DNA of 64,000 nucleotides from Eretmocerus hayati (Eukaryota > Arthropoda > Insecta > Hymenoptera > Aphelinidae): the NCBI GenBank assembly GCA_029851415.1, contig CM056741.1, positions 90,307,282-90,371,281 on the forward strand. The letters run 5' to 3'. A model generated the notes under the pieces. The model searched no databases, was not told the origin of the DNA, and saw nothing but the letters and a program-made list of their open reading frames with translations. The position numbers and the translations under genes were made by a program. Positions 52,535 through 62,832 of the stretch are shown in pieces. Each line of letters begins with the position of its first letter. The stretch's first letter is position 1.

Positions 52535-53039
52535 ATTTTTCATCAACTGTTTCTTTGACGGAACACCCCCCGACATCACGTCATCCATGTAAATTCCTTC
52601 TTTAATAATCCCAACAGCATCTGGATATTTATTCCCCTCATCATCAGCCAGTTGCCTGAGCGTACTGTTTGCCAAGAATGGTGAGCAAGCAAATCCAAAC
52701 ATGACTACTGTGGCGAAAAATAAGACAATTTCGTCCAATAGGCTTCCTCTCCACGAAATTGCTTGGAGGTGTTGATCTTCCGGGTGAACTCCGATTTGCA
52801 GAAACATTTGCTTGATATCGGCCACGAAACGTAAAGATAGTGACGCCACTTTGTGAATGAGTCAGGTATCTCTGGTAAGAAATTAGGTCCAGCTAGTAAA
52901 AAAATCATTGATGGAAGTACCTTTATTCGTCTTTGCCGAAGCATTGCAAACTGGTCTGAGCTTCGTTGTAGTACTACCCTCTTTGATCACCCCATGATGC
53001 GGAAGCACAAAACATTTGCTTAGATCTTCCTCATTGTAA
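52526..53039 (-). pseudogene. pol: BEL/Pao pol: reverse transcriptase palm
   Basis: The minus strand gives KCFVLPHHGVIKEG and LRPVCNASAKTN, then, after a frameshift in a seven-base T-run (A-run on the plus strand at about 52,898-52,904), LLAGPNFLPEIP. A second shift leads to VADIKQMFLQIGVHPEDQ (first catalytic Asp) and the catalytic motif IYMDDVMSG (YMDD at 52,580-52,591). The protein is cut at 53,041 by element E3, so protease and gag are missing. At least three frameshifts in RT and RNase H show that it is long dead. Confidence 0.9.
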
Positions 53040-53041
53040 AA

Positions 53042-53565
53042 TACGCTGCTAAAAGAGATTAGCGGAATGCTTTCTCTTAGCGGTATAGTCTCAGAGGTTC
53101 ACTCGGATTGATGAGAAATTTGGAGAAGTGACCAAATTCCGAAATCATGATTGGAATTCCCAAAAAATAGTTCCATTTCCCCTGTGGTCCAATCCATTTC
53201 AGACGCAACTCATACTCAGAAGTAGATATGAGAAAAAAATTAATTTTAGATGAAATTTTGATTGTATACCTTGATTTATTTCCTCGAGAAACACTTTTAG
53301 GGTGATTAAGATGATCAAGACTCTAGTTTTAAAAGTGGAAACAATCGTTTGGTTGAGGGGGAGTTTCGATACAGTTGGTTTATAGATGACGAAAATGGAG
53401 TTCTTGGAGGAAATTTCGATTCTTGGAGTGAGAATTGGATTTGAATCAGACTCAAACGTAGTTGAATCAATTTGGTTCCAACTAATCGATGTAGGATGCT
53501 GGAAGAGCATCTCCCTAGTTCACTAAAAGGTTGATAGATTAGTTGTAGAGGAAAATACGAGCAAA
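53042..53565 (+). mobile_element. Hairpin-ended element E3 (partial)
   Basis: The left end TACGCTGCTAAAAGAGATTAGC...TGCTTTCTCTTAGCG follows AA at 53,040-53,041, directly against the BEL/Pao reverse transcriptase. The interior resembles the E-family unit (TTGGTTGAGG, GTTCCAACTAATCGATG). No right-end hairpin is seen before the next left end at 53,566, so E3 was probably interrupted by E4. Confidence 0.6.
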
Positions 53566-53717
53566 CACGCTGCTAAGAGAGATCAGCAGAAAGCTTTCTC
53601 TTAGCGAGATGTGCGATAATTTAGCAAGAATGTACTTTATGTAACTCCGTGCGTAAATTTGTGTGTAAAGTTAACTTTTCTTGCATGATACCCGTGCCAA
53701 AAGTGATGCGTAAAAGC

Positions 53718-53754
53718 ATTCTCGCACGGTTCCAAATCCCATCCGTGCGAGAAT
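53718..53754. repeat. Perfect 12-bp hairpin
   Basis: ATTCTCGCACGG (53,718-53,729) and CCGTGCGAGAAT (53,743-53,754) are exact complements separated by 13 bases. A related CGTGCGAGAAAGTAAC motif follows at 53,777 and recurs at 57,253. Confidence 0.85.
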
Positions 53755-54073
53755 ATGACATTACTGCACGATTAAGCGTGCGAGAAAGTAACTTTCGCAC
53801 TATGTTTCTAGGAGAATCAGATCAGCACAATAATGAATTGATCACGATTCTGATAAGAATTTGAAAACTTGTGAAAATCTATCAGTTAGTCAATTTTTAT
53901 CGATATATCTTGCAGAATCACTTTTCGCAGCAGCGAATCAACGTAAATAGCATGATAATGATTCCGTCAAAGATGATCGATTCGTAAATGACATTGCTGC
54001 AACAGTTGTGTAAAATTTTTAATTATAATTTTTCATTTTTCAGATGGGAGCCTAATAATTTTTTCAGATACAA

Positions 54074-54381
54074 TTCTGTCATTCAATAGATGATTGACAA
54101 TTAGATGATCCAAATAGAATGAGCAGGACTCAATAAATTATCATTAGAATTGACCATTGGTGCTAGAGAATGTATTCGAGAATCACTCGTAAGATGAACA
54201 TGTTTTGTTGATATTCTCTAGATATGTTTCTGTCATTCAACAGATGATAGGCAACTAGATGATCAAATAAGAATGAGCAGGAGCTCAATATTTTCATAAA
54301 AATTGACAATTGGTTATGGAGAATGAATCCCATGATCGAACGTAAAATAGAAAATTTTTTGTTTATATTCTCTAGATGAAT
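54074..54381. repeat. 154-bp tandem duplication
   Basis: TTCTGTCATTCAA occurs at 54,074 and 54,228, each followed by AGATGAT...CTAGATGATC-like sequence, AATGAGCAGGA, an ATTGACNATTGGT segment and TATTCTCTAGAT-like sequence. Two diverged copies with no coding content. Confidence 0.75.
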
Positions 54382-54534
54382 TGAATTCAAAAAATTTAAA
54401 TTGGTTCATAACAATATGAGGAGATTGATTCTTCAACTAGGTCAAAATGATTTCATGCATTTTGTTTTGTAGTTGATATTCATGAAAAATGTGCTGTTCA
54501 TTCAATTTGAGCCAATATACTCACAAAAGTATAT

Positions 54535-56317
54535 GATGAATTCCACGCCAAAGCGACCTACGGAAAGGGGTCATCTCTCAGTTTCTTTTTTAACCTTTTT
54601 CATTCGATTCTATGGCCCAAAATAGGAACTTCGGACCACCTATGGGGCCCAAAAAAAATTTCTCCTCTCCATTGCACGCATATCCGTCAACAGACCCAAA
54701 ATTCATCGTGTAAAAATCGATGCGCTTTTATTCACGAAAATGGGAATATTTCGAGTTTTCGGATAGCTATCGATTTGCGGGTCACGGCATCTGGAAGGGC
54801 ATCAAAAAACCTATCGGAAACGTTGTCGAGAATTCCTTCTCTGTGATTTGGGTGCCTCCTGGAGGCAAAAGAGTGTTTTTCACTAAAATGTTGATTTCTC
54901 AAAAAGCCATTTTTTTTATTTTTTTTAAATCATATATTTGACGTAAAATTTTGCGTTCTTTCGAGAAAAATGGGGTTCAGAGAAGTTTGGGGCGATCCAA
55001 GTGACTCATGAGCCATTTTTTGAAAATTCGATTTTTTCCGGTTTCAGAAAAAGGCGATTTTCTGCGCATGCGCACAAACGTAGACTTTTGGCGCCACTTT
55101 CAATGGAAAGCTGACAAAATTTCCTATAAAATGACTACCCGCAAAGTTGAAATTCATGCACTGAAACGCGATCTGCGACGATTAGTTATGTCGAATCAAA
55201 ATCACATGAGAATTCAGCCCATTAACGCCTTCGGAGCGCCTGCTGAGATGACACATTCACGAGATCTTCTCGGGACTCAATTTTGAGTACGAAATTGACC
55301 TGAAAAAAATTCGGACCACATGGTATTAACGTAAAATTGTATGAACCTTCAAAATATGCTATGAAAAACCCCGTTTGAGGCGAACCCGAGTTGCTACATT
55401 CGATTTTTCGCAATTTCGAATGTGAAATATCGTATTTTCTGGCAAACAATTGGATGTAGCACCTCAGGTTTGCCTCAAATGGGGTTTATCATCGCATGTT
55501 CTGAAAGTTCATACAATTTTACGTTGAAACCATGTGGTCCGAATTTTTTTCAGGTCAATTTCGTACTCAAAATTGAGTCCCGAGAAGATCTCGTGAATGT
55601 GTCATCTCAGCAGGCGCCGCGGAGGCGTTAATGGGCTGAATTTCCATGTGATTTTGATTCGACATAATAAATCCTTGCAGATCGCCTTTCAGTCCATGAA
55701 TTTCAACTTTGCGGGTAGTCATTTTGTAGGAAATTTTGTCAGCTTTCCATTGAAAGTGGCGCCAAAAGTCTACGTTTGTGCGCATGCGCAGAAAATCGCC
55801 TTTTTCTGAAACCGGAAAAATCGAATTTTCAAAAAATGGCTCATAAGTCACTTGGATCGCCCCAAACTTCTCTGAAACCCATTTTTCTCGAAAGAACGCA
55901 AAAAATTAAGTCAAATATATGATTTTAAAGAAATAAAAACAATGGCTTTCTGAGAAATCAACACTTTAGTGAAAAACACTCTTTTGCCTCCAGGAGGCAC
56001 CCAAATCACAGAGAAGGAATTCTCGACTACGTTTCCGATAGGTTTTTTGATGCCCTTTCAGATGCCGCAACCCGCAAATCGATAGCTATTCAAAAACTCG
56101 AAATATTCCCATTTTCGTGAATAAAAGAGCATTGATTTTTACACGATAAATTTTGGGTCTGTTGACGGATATGCGTGCAATGGAGAGAAGAAATTTTTTT
56201 TGGGCCCCATAGGTGGTCCGAAGTCCCTATTTTGGGCCATAGAATCGAATGAAAAAGGTCAAAAAAGAATCTGAGAGATGACCCCTCTTCGTAGGTCGCT
56301 TTGGCGTGGAATTCATC
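54535..56317. mobile_element. Giant palindromic element F2, copy B
   Basis: 1,783 bp running from GATGAATTCCACGCCAAAGC to its complement GCTTTGGCGTGGAATTCATC, flanked by ATAT (54,531-54,534 and 56,318-56,321). Arms of about 865 bp (54,535 to about 55,400 and about 55,452 to 56,317) are nearly complementary and surround a loop of about 50 nt. The same body as copy A at 44,768, without the SINE. A transcript would form a hairpin hundreds of base pairs long. No transposase is encoded. Confidence 0.87.
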
Positions 56318-56376
56318 ATATTTTATGAGTATTTGTGATTTCAATTCAATAAAATCTACTCATTCAAAAGTTCTAT

Positions 56377-56719
56377 CACTGACAAGGCGAGGACCTGACC
56401 TTTGGATCACCAATCCTTTCGAAATTTTCTTTACAGTCTCGTACCACCTAGAATATGGAGAATCCAGAGTAACTCCGTCAAATGGGCCTTCTGTCCAGAG
56501 CTATAAGCAAAATTGTTAGCGTTGCCAGTATACCTATATATATATATCACTTTTCAACATTGGCCTATATGGGCAATGTCAATGTCATGGGCTGTAACTC
56601 TGAACAGGAGGCCCATTTGACGGAGTTACTCTGGATTCTTCATATTCTAGGTAATACAAAACTGTAAAAAAATTTTGGACAAGATTGGTGATCCAAAGGT
56701 CTGGTCCTCCCCTTGTGAG
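56377..56719. mobile_element. 343-bp palindromic MITE
   Basis: The left arm (ACAAGGCGAGGACC, CTTTGGATCACCAATC, TAGAATATGGAGAATCC, AGTAACTCCGTCAAATGGGC) is mirrored by the right arm (GCCCATTTGACGGAGTTACT, GGATTCTTCATATTCTA, GATTGGTGATCCAAAG, GGTCCTCCCCTTGT). The arms are about 140 bp each around a centre containing a TA repeat. The target duplication is unclear and there is no coding capacity. Confidence 0.8.
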
Positions 56720-56849
56720 TTTTTTTTAGAACCTGAATTTCATCAAACAGAATTTGAAATTTCTGGAAATTGAGAATTTTTTCAATTTGTGCAGCATCGT
56801 AATGTACTGGATGGCAAGTTCGTTTTTTGATACATCTTTCAGGCGTTTT

Positions 56850-56950
56850 TGCTCCTTCAGGCGGCTTCGCCCCCTGCACTCCCACCAGGGGCTGCCGCCC
56901 TCGGGCCCCGCTCTCCTCCCCCTTCGACGCCACCCCCTTACCCCCTGATT
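56850..56950. other. GC-rich patch in AT-rich flank
   Basis: About 100 bp of strongly G+C-rich sequence (GGCGGCTTCGCCCCC, GGGGCTGCCGCCCTCGGGCC) stands in otherwise AT-rich DNA (56,720-57,359). It can form small hairpins such as GGCGGCTTCGCC. I see no gene in it or around it. Confidence 0.5.
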
Positions 56951-57359
56951 CGCCTTGATGTACCAGATAAATAATGGTTAATATAGTGCGTGTTGATTTC
57001 TAGTCGAAATTTTGCAGTTCATTCATAATGATCAGGAACTATTTGTCAATAAATGTGATTAAAATTTCAAAAGATTCATCCACGGAATAGAATCGTCTAT
57101 GGATTGAATAGAAGACAGAATTTCAAAAAAACAATTCTAATGATCTTATCAGCTAATGCCTTCAAATACCGCGGAGGCACAGTTTTCCGCACGGGTTATA
57201 TAAAATAGTATAAGCAATACGGGTGGGAAGTTCCCGCACTCGTCGCCGGAACCGTGCGAGAAAGTAACATTCTCGCACTTTTTCCACATTCTCGCACTCT
57301 TCCCGGCCACTCGGGCGGGACTCCTCTTTCCCACCCTGATTGCTTAATGTACTATTTCC

Positions 57360-58370
57360 GAGTGATAATTTTTCATCCACTCTTCTACACATCTTCTTGA
57401 AGCAACTTTGAATTCGAGTGGATGAAATTCAGTTTCAACCAATTGATGTGGAGTGATGAGTAAGTATCTCTCTAGTTCATTAACAAGTGTATATATTAGT
57501 TGTAGAAGGAGATATGAGCCTAGAACGAAATTCAGATACAATTCTGTTGAGTTATTTTAAAGAGATTTGCTGTTAGGGGAATTCAGATGATCTAAAGTAG
57601 GGTTTTTTGGGCAAGATATATCGTTTGGTCGAGGGGAAATTTTGATAAAGTTGATGTAAAGAAGATCGAAATGTAGTTTTTTGTAAAATTCTTGATTGTT
57701 GGATGATAAATTGAACTTCAATCGTATTGAAAGGAACTTGGGAAATTTCGGTATCAACCAAGAGATTGAAAATGTGGAAGAAGTATCAACTTAGTCCATT
57801 GGAATTTTAAAAAATCAGTCTGAGAAAGAGATATGACGAAAATATTAATATTGAAAAAAATACTTTTGCTTATACTGAGTTATTTTTTTGAGAAACCTTG
57901 TTAGGACGATTTAAGCTTTCTGAAGTAGGGTTATTTCAGGGATATCTGGAGTTGGGTTGAAACGAAATTTTTATAGAATTAGTTTGAATATATTTAAAAT
58001 GGAGTTTTTGGTGAAAATTTTGATTATTTCCTGGAAATTCGAGTATATGAAGATTAAATGGAATTTTGGTATTAACCAGTCGATAGATGAAGCCGATAAA
58101 CCCATAGCTTAGGTCACCAAAATTGCAGTAAAGCAACTGAGGAGGAAAATATTTTACTATCGAGGTACACAATTTTAGCAACTTTATCTCAAAATGCCTC
58201 TAAATTGAATTTCGACCGGGACGAGAAAGCTGACAAATCACTGGCCTCATCTCCGAATGATTCTCTACAACTTGTAGGAGACGAAATTTTGATTAGGTAA
58301 ACCGTACAAGAGAAAGCGGGTCGGGAAAAAACAACACACATACACACACACACACAAAGGTACGGAAAGA
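57360..58370 (+). mobile_element. Internal fragment of hairpin-ended family (E5)
   Basis: Shares the unit landmarks of E2 and E3: TTTCAACCAATTGATGT, TTAGTTGTAGAAGGAGATA, TCTAAAGTAGGGTTTTTTGG, GGTATTAACCAGTCGATAG, and a right-hand segment CTACAACTTGTAGGAG...GAGAAAGCGGGTC followed by a CA-rich microsatellite (58,332-58,354), paralleling 50,517-50,602 of E2. No end hairpin follows. It may be the displaced right part of E4. Confidence 0.55.
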
Positions 58371-58959
58371 TAACTTTTTACGTTACATACTTCTCAATGA
58401 GACATAGCCAATATATTTCTATTTCCTTTTGTTCCCTTCTTATTCCGGTGCACCTTTTTTTCAAAGCACACGAACTCAGCCGAGGTTACGATCGATCTAG
58501 AGACACAGTTGTACTAAATTCAACGATCTCGGTAAATTCCTCGATGAGATAGCGCGCTCAGTTCCTCGAGACTCTGTACGCCCGGACAACGTTTCAAAAG
58601 CAATAAAAGGTAAACAGAGTCTCGACCAAAACTTTTATGATCATCGCACGTGACAGTTTTGCCACGATTTCTCAATTTCTAAATATCGAAGATGCACGTA
58701 TCATCCTGTCCCACGGCTCACTTTATTTTCTAAGAATTTGAGACGTGAGACAGAGAGACACGGTGGGGAATTTTTTGTGCCACCAATATTGTAATTCGTA
58801 GAAACTACTCGTTGGTAGCTTTCGAAAAGAGGGGATCCTTACCAGAGTGGCCAGTGAGCATTTCGGGCTGCTGCCCAGAAGTTAGTCTTCGGCAAGACGT
58901 CGAACAGTTTGAATTCAGGCAAAAGTGCCCCCTCGGCTAGAAGCCAAACATTCTTAGTT
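58371..58959. other. No gene seen
   Basis: AT-rich sequence without a convincing reading frame. A short inverted match GAGACTCTG (58,578) / CAGAGTCTC (58,615) brackets CGCCCGGACAACG. Nothing else is recognisable. Confidence 0.4.
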
Positions 58960-59092
58960 CTAAGGATTAGACTTCAGTCAGATACTTTTGCAGTTACCAA
59001 TTTCTACAATCAAGGATGAGACTCCAATCAGATAATTTTGCAGTTACCAATTTTTCATACAATCAAGGACTAGACTCCGATCAGGTATTGTG
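58960..59092. repeat. Three copies of a ~52-bp tandem repeat
   Basis: CAAGGATTAGACT-like starts lie at 58,961, 59,011 and 59,064, each followed by TCAGTCAGATA-like sequence. The first two units contain TTTTGCAGTTACCAATTT. Confidence 0.8.
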
Positions 59093-59123
59093 AATTCTAC
59101 TATTAAATGGGAATACACACACA

Positions 59124-59620
59124 TTCTCTCTCTCTTTTTTCTTTTTTTTTTAAGGTGGTTAGAGGGCAAAATCTGCCTCAAGATCCTTCGGATCCGTCCC
59201 CAGACACCGGGATGGTTCAGCTTACGCGGACTACGCATAGCCCACGCAGGCCATACCAGGCGGGACACGGGTTTGGGTGGGGCCCGCCGAGAGGTGGGCC
59301 CGGCCGTGTAATATCCCTCTCCCCTTGGTGTCCGATACCTAGGGCATCGGGCAATCAAGAAGGAGATCCACCTGCATCTGCCATCTAATCCCGGAACCGC
59401 GTGAGCATTACTTCAGGATGAGCGGCATGTCTCGCGCTCGATTGCGAGCGTTCCTCTTCTCCATCTTCTCTCTTCGGCCACTTGTCGGCATATTCTATCT
59501 TCATTCTTCATTGTTCCCTCTCTTTCTTCTTTCTTCCCTCTCCTTTTCTCCTTCTCCCCTCTTCAGGGCATCATATTCCTCCTGGAATCATTTGGGCCTC
59601 TTTTGTTTTCATTGGCAGAC
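59124..59620 (-). mobile_element. 3' UTR and A-rich tail of an R1-clade LINE
   Basis: On the minus strand, GC-rich untranslated sequence follows the stop of the reading frame above and ends in CCACCTT and then an A-rich run mixed with GA repeats (59,124-59,152). This fits a LINE 3' end with an impure tail. Confidence 0.65.
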
Positions 59621-60274
59621 TCACTGTAATTCGCCGGCGTTGAGGCGCCTCACTTCCCTCTCTTTCTCCTCCTTGCGGGTCATCACCAGCCTGAAGTATC
59701 CGGTGACTCTATCCCATGTCTCCTGGTTGCGGAGAAAGTACGGGACGAGAATCTCAGGTGTTAGTTGAGCACCCAGCCATCTATCCAGCTCGGCGCGCTC
59801 TGTCCGGGTGTCGCTGCATTTGAACAGGGCATGTTCGGCGTCATCCCAGTCATCCCCGCACGACTGACATGCTGGGGTCGTCCTCTTCTTGAACCTGGTT
59901 AGATAGGAGCCGAAGCAACCATCACTCAGTGCCTGAGTCGTCCAGTAGTCCATCTCTCCGTGGGCACGTTCCGCCCACTTGGCTATGTCACGGATCAACC
60001 GGTGCGTCCATCTGCCATTCGCGAATGGCGAGTCCCACTCAGTTTGCCACTGTTCGAGGGTGGTTTCCTTCTCGTTGTCGCGGATAATCTCCTTCATCGT
60101 CGGAGTGAGTACTCGTTCGGCTCCGATCACTTTCTGGCGGTCCCAGATCCTCACTCGCTCCGCGACGAGCAAGTGGATGGGCGGAGTATTCGCCAATACG
60201 TGAGCCGCATCTCCTGACACGGTGCAGTAGGCACGGATACTTCTCAGGGCCGCTCTTCGATGGACAGGCCCCAT
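59621..60274 (-). pseudogene. R1-clade LINE ORF2, C-terminal 217 residues
   Basis: The frame encodes the tail after the RT domain: AALRSIRAYCTVS, AHVLANTPPIHLLVAERVRIW, GRWTHRLI, then HGEMDYWTTQALSDG, FGSYLTRF and a CCHC-type knuckle ACQSCGDDWDDAEHALFKC (roughly residues 136-154). These are hallmarks of R1/TRAS-type ORF2, a nuclear enzyme that nicks DNA and copies RNA into it. It is cut on its 5' side at 60,275 against a CT microsatellite, so RT and endonuclease are missing. The 217 codons are open, so the copy may be fairly young. Confidence 0.85.
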
Positions 60275-60278
60275 TACA

Positions 60279-60313
<35 letters not shown>

Positions 60314-60317
60314 CCCA
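60275..60317. repeat. CT microsatellite
   Basis: A nearly pure run of CT dinucleotides with a few TTT interruptions, directly at the 5' break of the R1-type LINE. Confidence 0.9.
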
Positions 60318-60479
60318 AAGGATTCAGTCTCCCCAGAGGATTGATGTGGAGAGGAGGCATTATTCTAATCTCTAAACTGCGATAGGTTTGGCCTCTTTTC
60401 AATCAGCGTTTCCTATTTTAAAAGAGTCATACGTGGCTACTTCGTCACCAAATTGTAATTCCTGTGATATTTCTGCTGG

Positions 60480-60780
60480 CCCAAGCTTTTTATATGCCTT
60501 TCTACATGAAAATGTTTTCTCCTCCTCGATTGTTCTTGTAAAGACTGATATTTGTATATGAAAATGTATCTTATCATTTTCTTACTTGACTTTTATGCAT
60601 CCTTCGATGCCTTAAAATGACTAGTCACTTTCTGTGATAATACTAATATTCCTCGACCGAAAAGACAAATATTTATACATCTTAATTCATTTATTATGTA
60701 GCTGTAACATATGTGAATTATGCTACTGTACTTTTTTGATTCTGCCCTCGGGCGAATAAAGGTTATCAATCAATCAATCT
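60480..60780 (+). mobile_element. LINE-like 3' end with ATCA-repeat tail
   Basis: A-T rich untranslated sequence ends GCCCTCGGGCGAATAAAGG followed by TTATCAATCAATCAATC (60,755-60,780). A small GC hairpin, AATAAA and a 4-bp simple repeat form the usual 3' terminus of some non-LTR retrotransposons. No coding part is seen upstream, so the clade cannot be given. Confidence 0.5.
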
Positions 60781-62242
60781 CTCGCGTCCGGATTCAGTAC
60801 GTCCCCGTCGAGTAGACATTATCGTAGTTGTCAGCGAATTTTAATTCTCCAAATTAAAGCTTCGGTACTTAATCGAAAGCATCGTTGTAATACTTGACCG
60901 AGTATCATCCTAGCCCAGGAAAGCTCCAGCCCCGATCCGAGCTAAGTTTTCTCAATCAGTTTTTGTGTCTCATCGACGTCCTCCGTCCCCGATCCGAGGA
61001 TATCGGTGCGAAACTCCTGTATGGGAGTTTTCCTAGGAAGATTCATGCATTTTTTTCTTCCCCACTAGTCTTCCACTGCGGGTCTCTGTTCCCTTTGGGA
61101 TTGATTTTTCTTCCCCCAAAAATAACAGAGTGGTAGCACTCTGCTAATATAATCTCAACAAAAAGTGGTGCCGCGAGCGTGGTTTGTCAGGAACACATTT
61201 CTTTGAGTGAAGAACAAAAATACAAGTGCTTCAATTAATGATGTACTTTTTATGGTGAAAAAAGTAACAAACGCCTACAAGTGTGTGTGCAAAAGTGAAA
61301 AGGTTAAAAGTACGCAGTAAAGATACCAATTCCAGGTTCATTGTGTCCGGCCGAAATTACGCTAAAGATTAAATCTCAAGGTAATTACTGAAAATAATTC
61401 CTTGTGAAAAATGCAAACAGGTGAAAGTGTTGTGACGCGTGTTTCAAAGTGAAATATTTAGATCGATGATGCGATATTTCATGTATAGTTTCATTCAAGC
61501 TTGCACAGTTCAAAATTGCCTGTTAATTTTAAGAGCTATCTTCCATTAAGGATTTGCGTTGCGTAATTTCGTGATGTTTTTTTTGAACAAGTTCAAGTGC
61601 AGGATTTTCACTTTTTATCTCATTCATCAGAGAGATTTTTGAGTTTTGACCGAATATCCAAAGTACGCGTAACAAAAACTTCATCGTGGGAAAGTGATAC
61701 AAGTTATAACATATTTTTGGTGAAGAAAAAATGAGTGAAAGTGCGCGAGTAAATTGCAATTTCTACCTTATTTTCGTATTAGAAAATACTTGAGTAGTTA
61801 CCTTTCGAAGTCAAGTGTATTAGTGAGATCTAACAAATTTTTTATAATTATCCCCAAAATACGTGGGAATGACCGGAATTCGTGCCCATAAGAAGTTGTT
61901 TACGATATATTCTTCGTATGTGTAAGGAAATCGAAAATTAACCTAAAAGTTAGAACAATATTGTTAAATTACTTATTGCAAGTGCGCGTATAATCCCAAA
62001 ATATTATTCAATCATGAGTGAAATATTTGGTGATATATCTTTCGAAAATCAGAAGTGCGTGCAAAAATGAATCTTTCTTAGATACAGTGTCCTTCGACAC
62101 ATCTTTTCCTGAAATATTTGAGTGAAAAGTGCAACGAGACGACTATAGAGTATCTGCACGGTAGTAGTATTTTTAGCTACCCCGAGAAGAGCGACCACGA
62201 ACCACGGAAGATCTTGGGAGGGGATCAGCCATCCAAGTCTAG
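60781..62242. other. No gene seen; LTR-leader-like stretch
   Basis: Nothing in these 1.46 kb codes convincingly. ATAATCTCAACA followed by AAAAGTGGTGCCGCGAGCG (about 61,150-61,179) resembles an LTR end plus a primer-binding site. Downstream, to 62,100, it has many GTGAAA/GTGCG motifs. A direct repeat CCCCGATCCGAG occurs twice (about 60,931 and 60,988). An open frame at 62,118-62,315 has no recognisable motif. Confidence 0.35.
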
Positions 62243-62832
62243 AATGGAACTATTAAAGAGACAAAGAAACCGACCAAAGGGTCGGGGTTCGTCCGAAGAG
62301 TCATCGGCGATATAGCGGTGTATATCTGCTACTACTCACCGAACACGCTGATGAACGACTTTCTTCGGGAACTGCGGGAACTCGAGGATAGTCTGAGACA
62401 GTGGAGAGGCCTCACCATAGTAGCGGGGGATTTCTAGACCAAAGCTCCAGCCTGGAGTGGAGGGCCAGAGGATGAAAGAGAAAACGCGCTGGAAACAACC
62501 ATGGCCCAATTGGACCTGGTTTGCCTCAACGAGGTAGGAAAGGCGATATGGCACGAAGGGGCATCATCCTCAGTGCTCGACTTAACGTTTGTTAGCGCGC
62601 CTCTCATGAGACGTGTCACGAAGTGGCAGGTCCTTGACTCGGAAACGCTCAGCGATCACCGCCATATCTTCTTCAAGATAGACCATGGCCGAGATGCAGG
62701 CGTAGCACGGCAGATTGAGGGATGGCAAGTCCGCAAACTGGACGAGGGAAGCTTCAAAGGAGCAATCCTGAGAGCAGAGGACCCTGGAGAAGAGCTCTCG
62801 CCGGAGGAGACGGTGACGAGCGTCATCCGGTC
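62243..62832 (+). pseudogene. R1-clade LINE endonuclease domain, broken
   Basis: The frame gives VIGDIAVYICYYSPN, then LTIVAGDF, a stop (62,435-62,437) where the conserved Asn of GDFN should be, then WSGGPEDERE, SSVLDLTFVSAP and LSDHRHIFF with the catalytic SDH. This is the C-terminal two-thirds of an APE-type endonuclease that nicks target DNA for reverse transcription. The first third is missing. The frame shifts between VIRSIT and the downstream frame near 62,833-62,850. The stop and shift make this copy unable to encode a full ORF2. Confidence 0.82.

Larger units (their letters stand above)
53566..54530 (+). mobile_element. Hairpin-ended element E4, left part
   Basis: CACGCTGCTAAGAGAGATC...GCAGAAAGCTTTCTCTTAGCG marks a fourth left end of the family in the same orientation. 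The right terminus is not identified because F2 copy B and a MITE follow. Sequence related to the family interior returns at 57,360. The stretch also carries a 12-bp perfect hairpin (53,718-53,754) and a 154-bp tandem duplication. Confidence 0.5.

Noticed and set aside
55008..55851. Mirror-image open frames of 92 and 94 codons
   Set aside because: They are the same sequence read from the two arms of the F2 palindrome. No protein family is recognisable.
56640..56948. Pro/Gly-rich open frame over the GC patch
   Set aside because: Composition alone creates the open frame, and both strands are open. No domain is seen.
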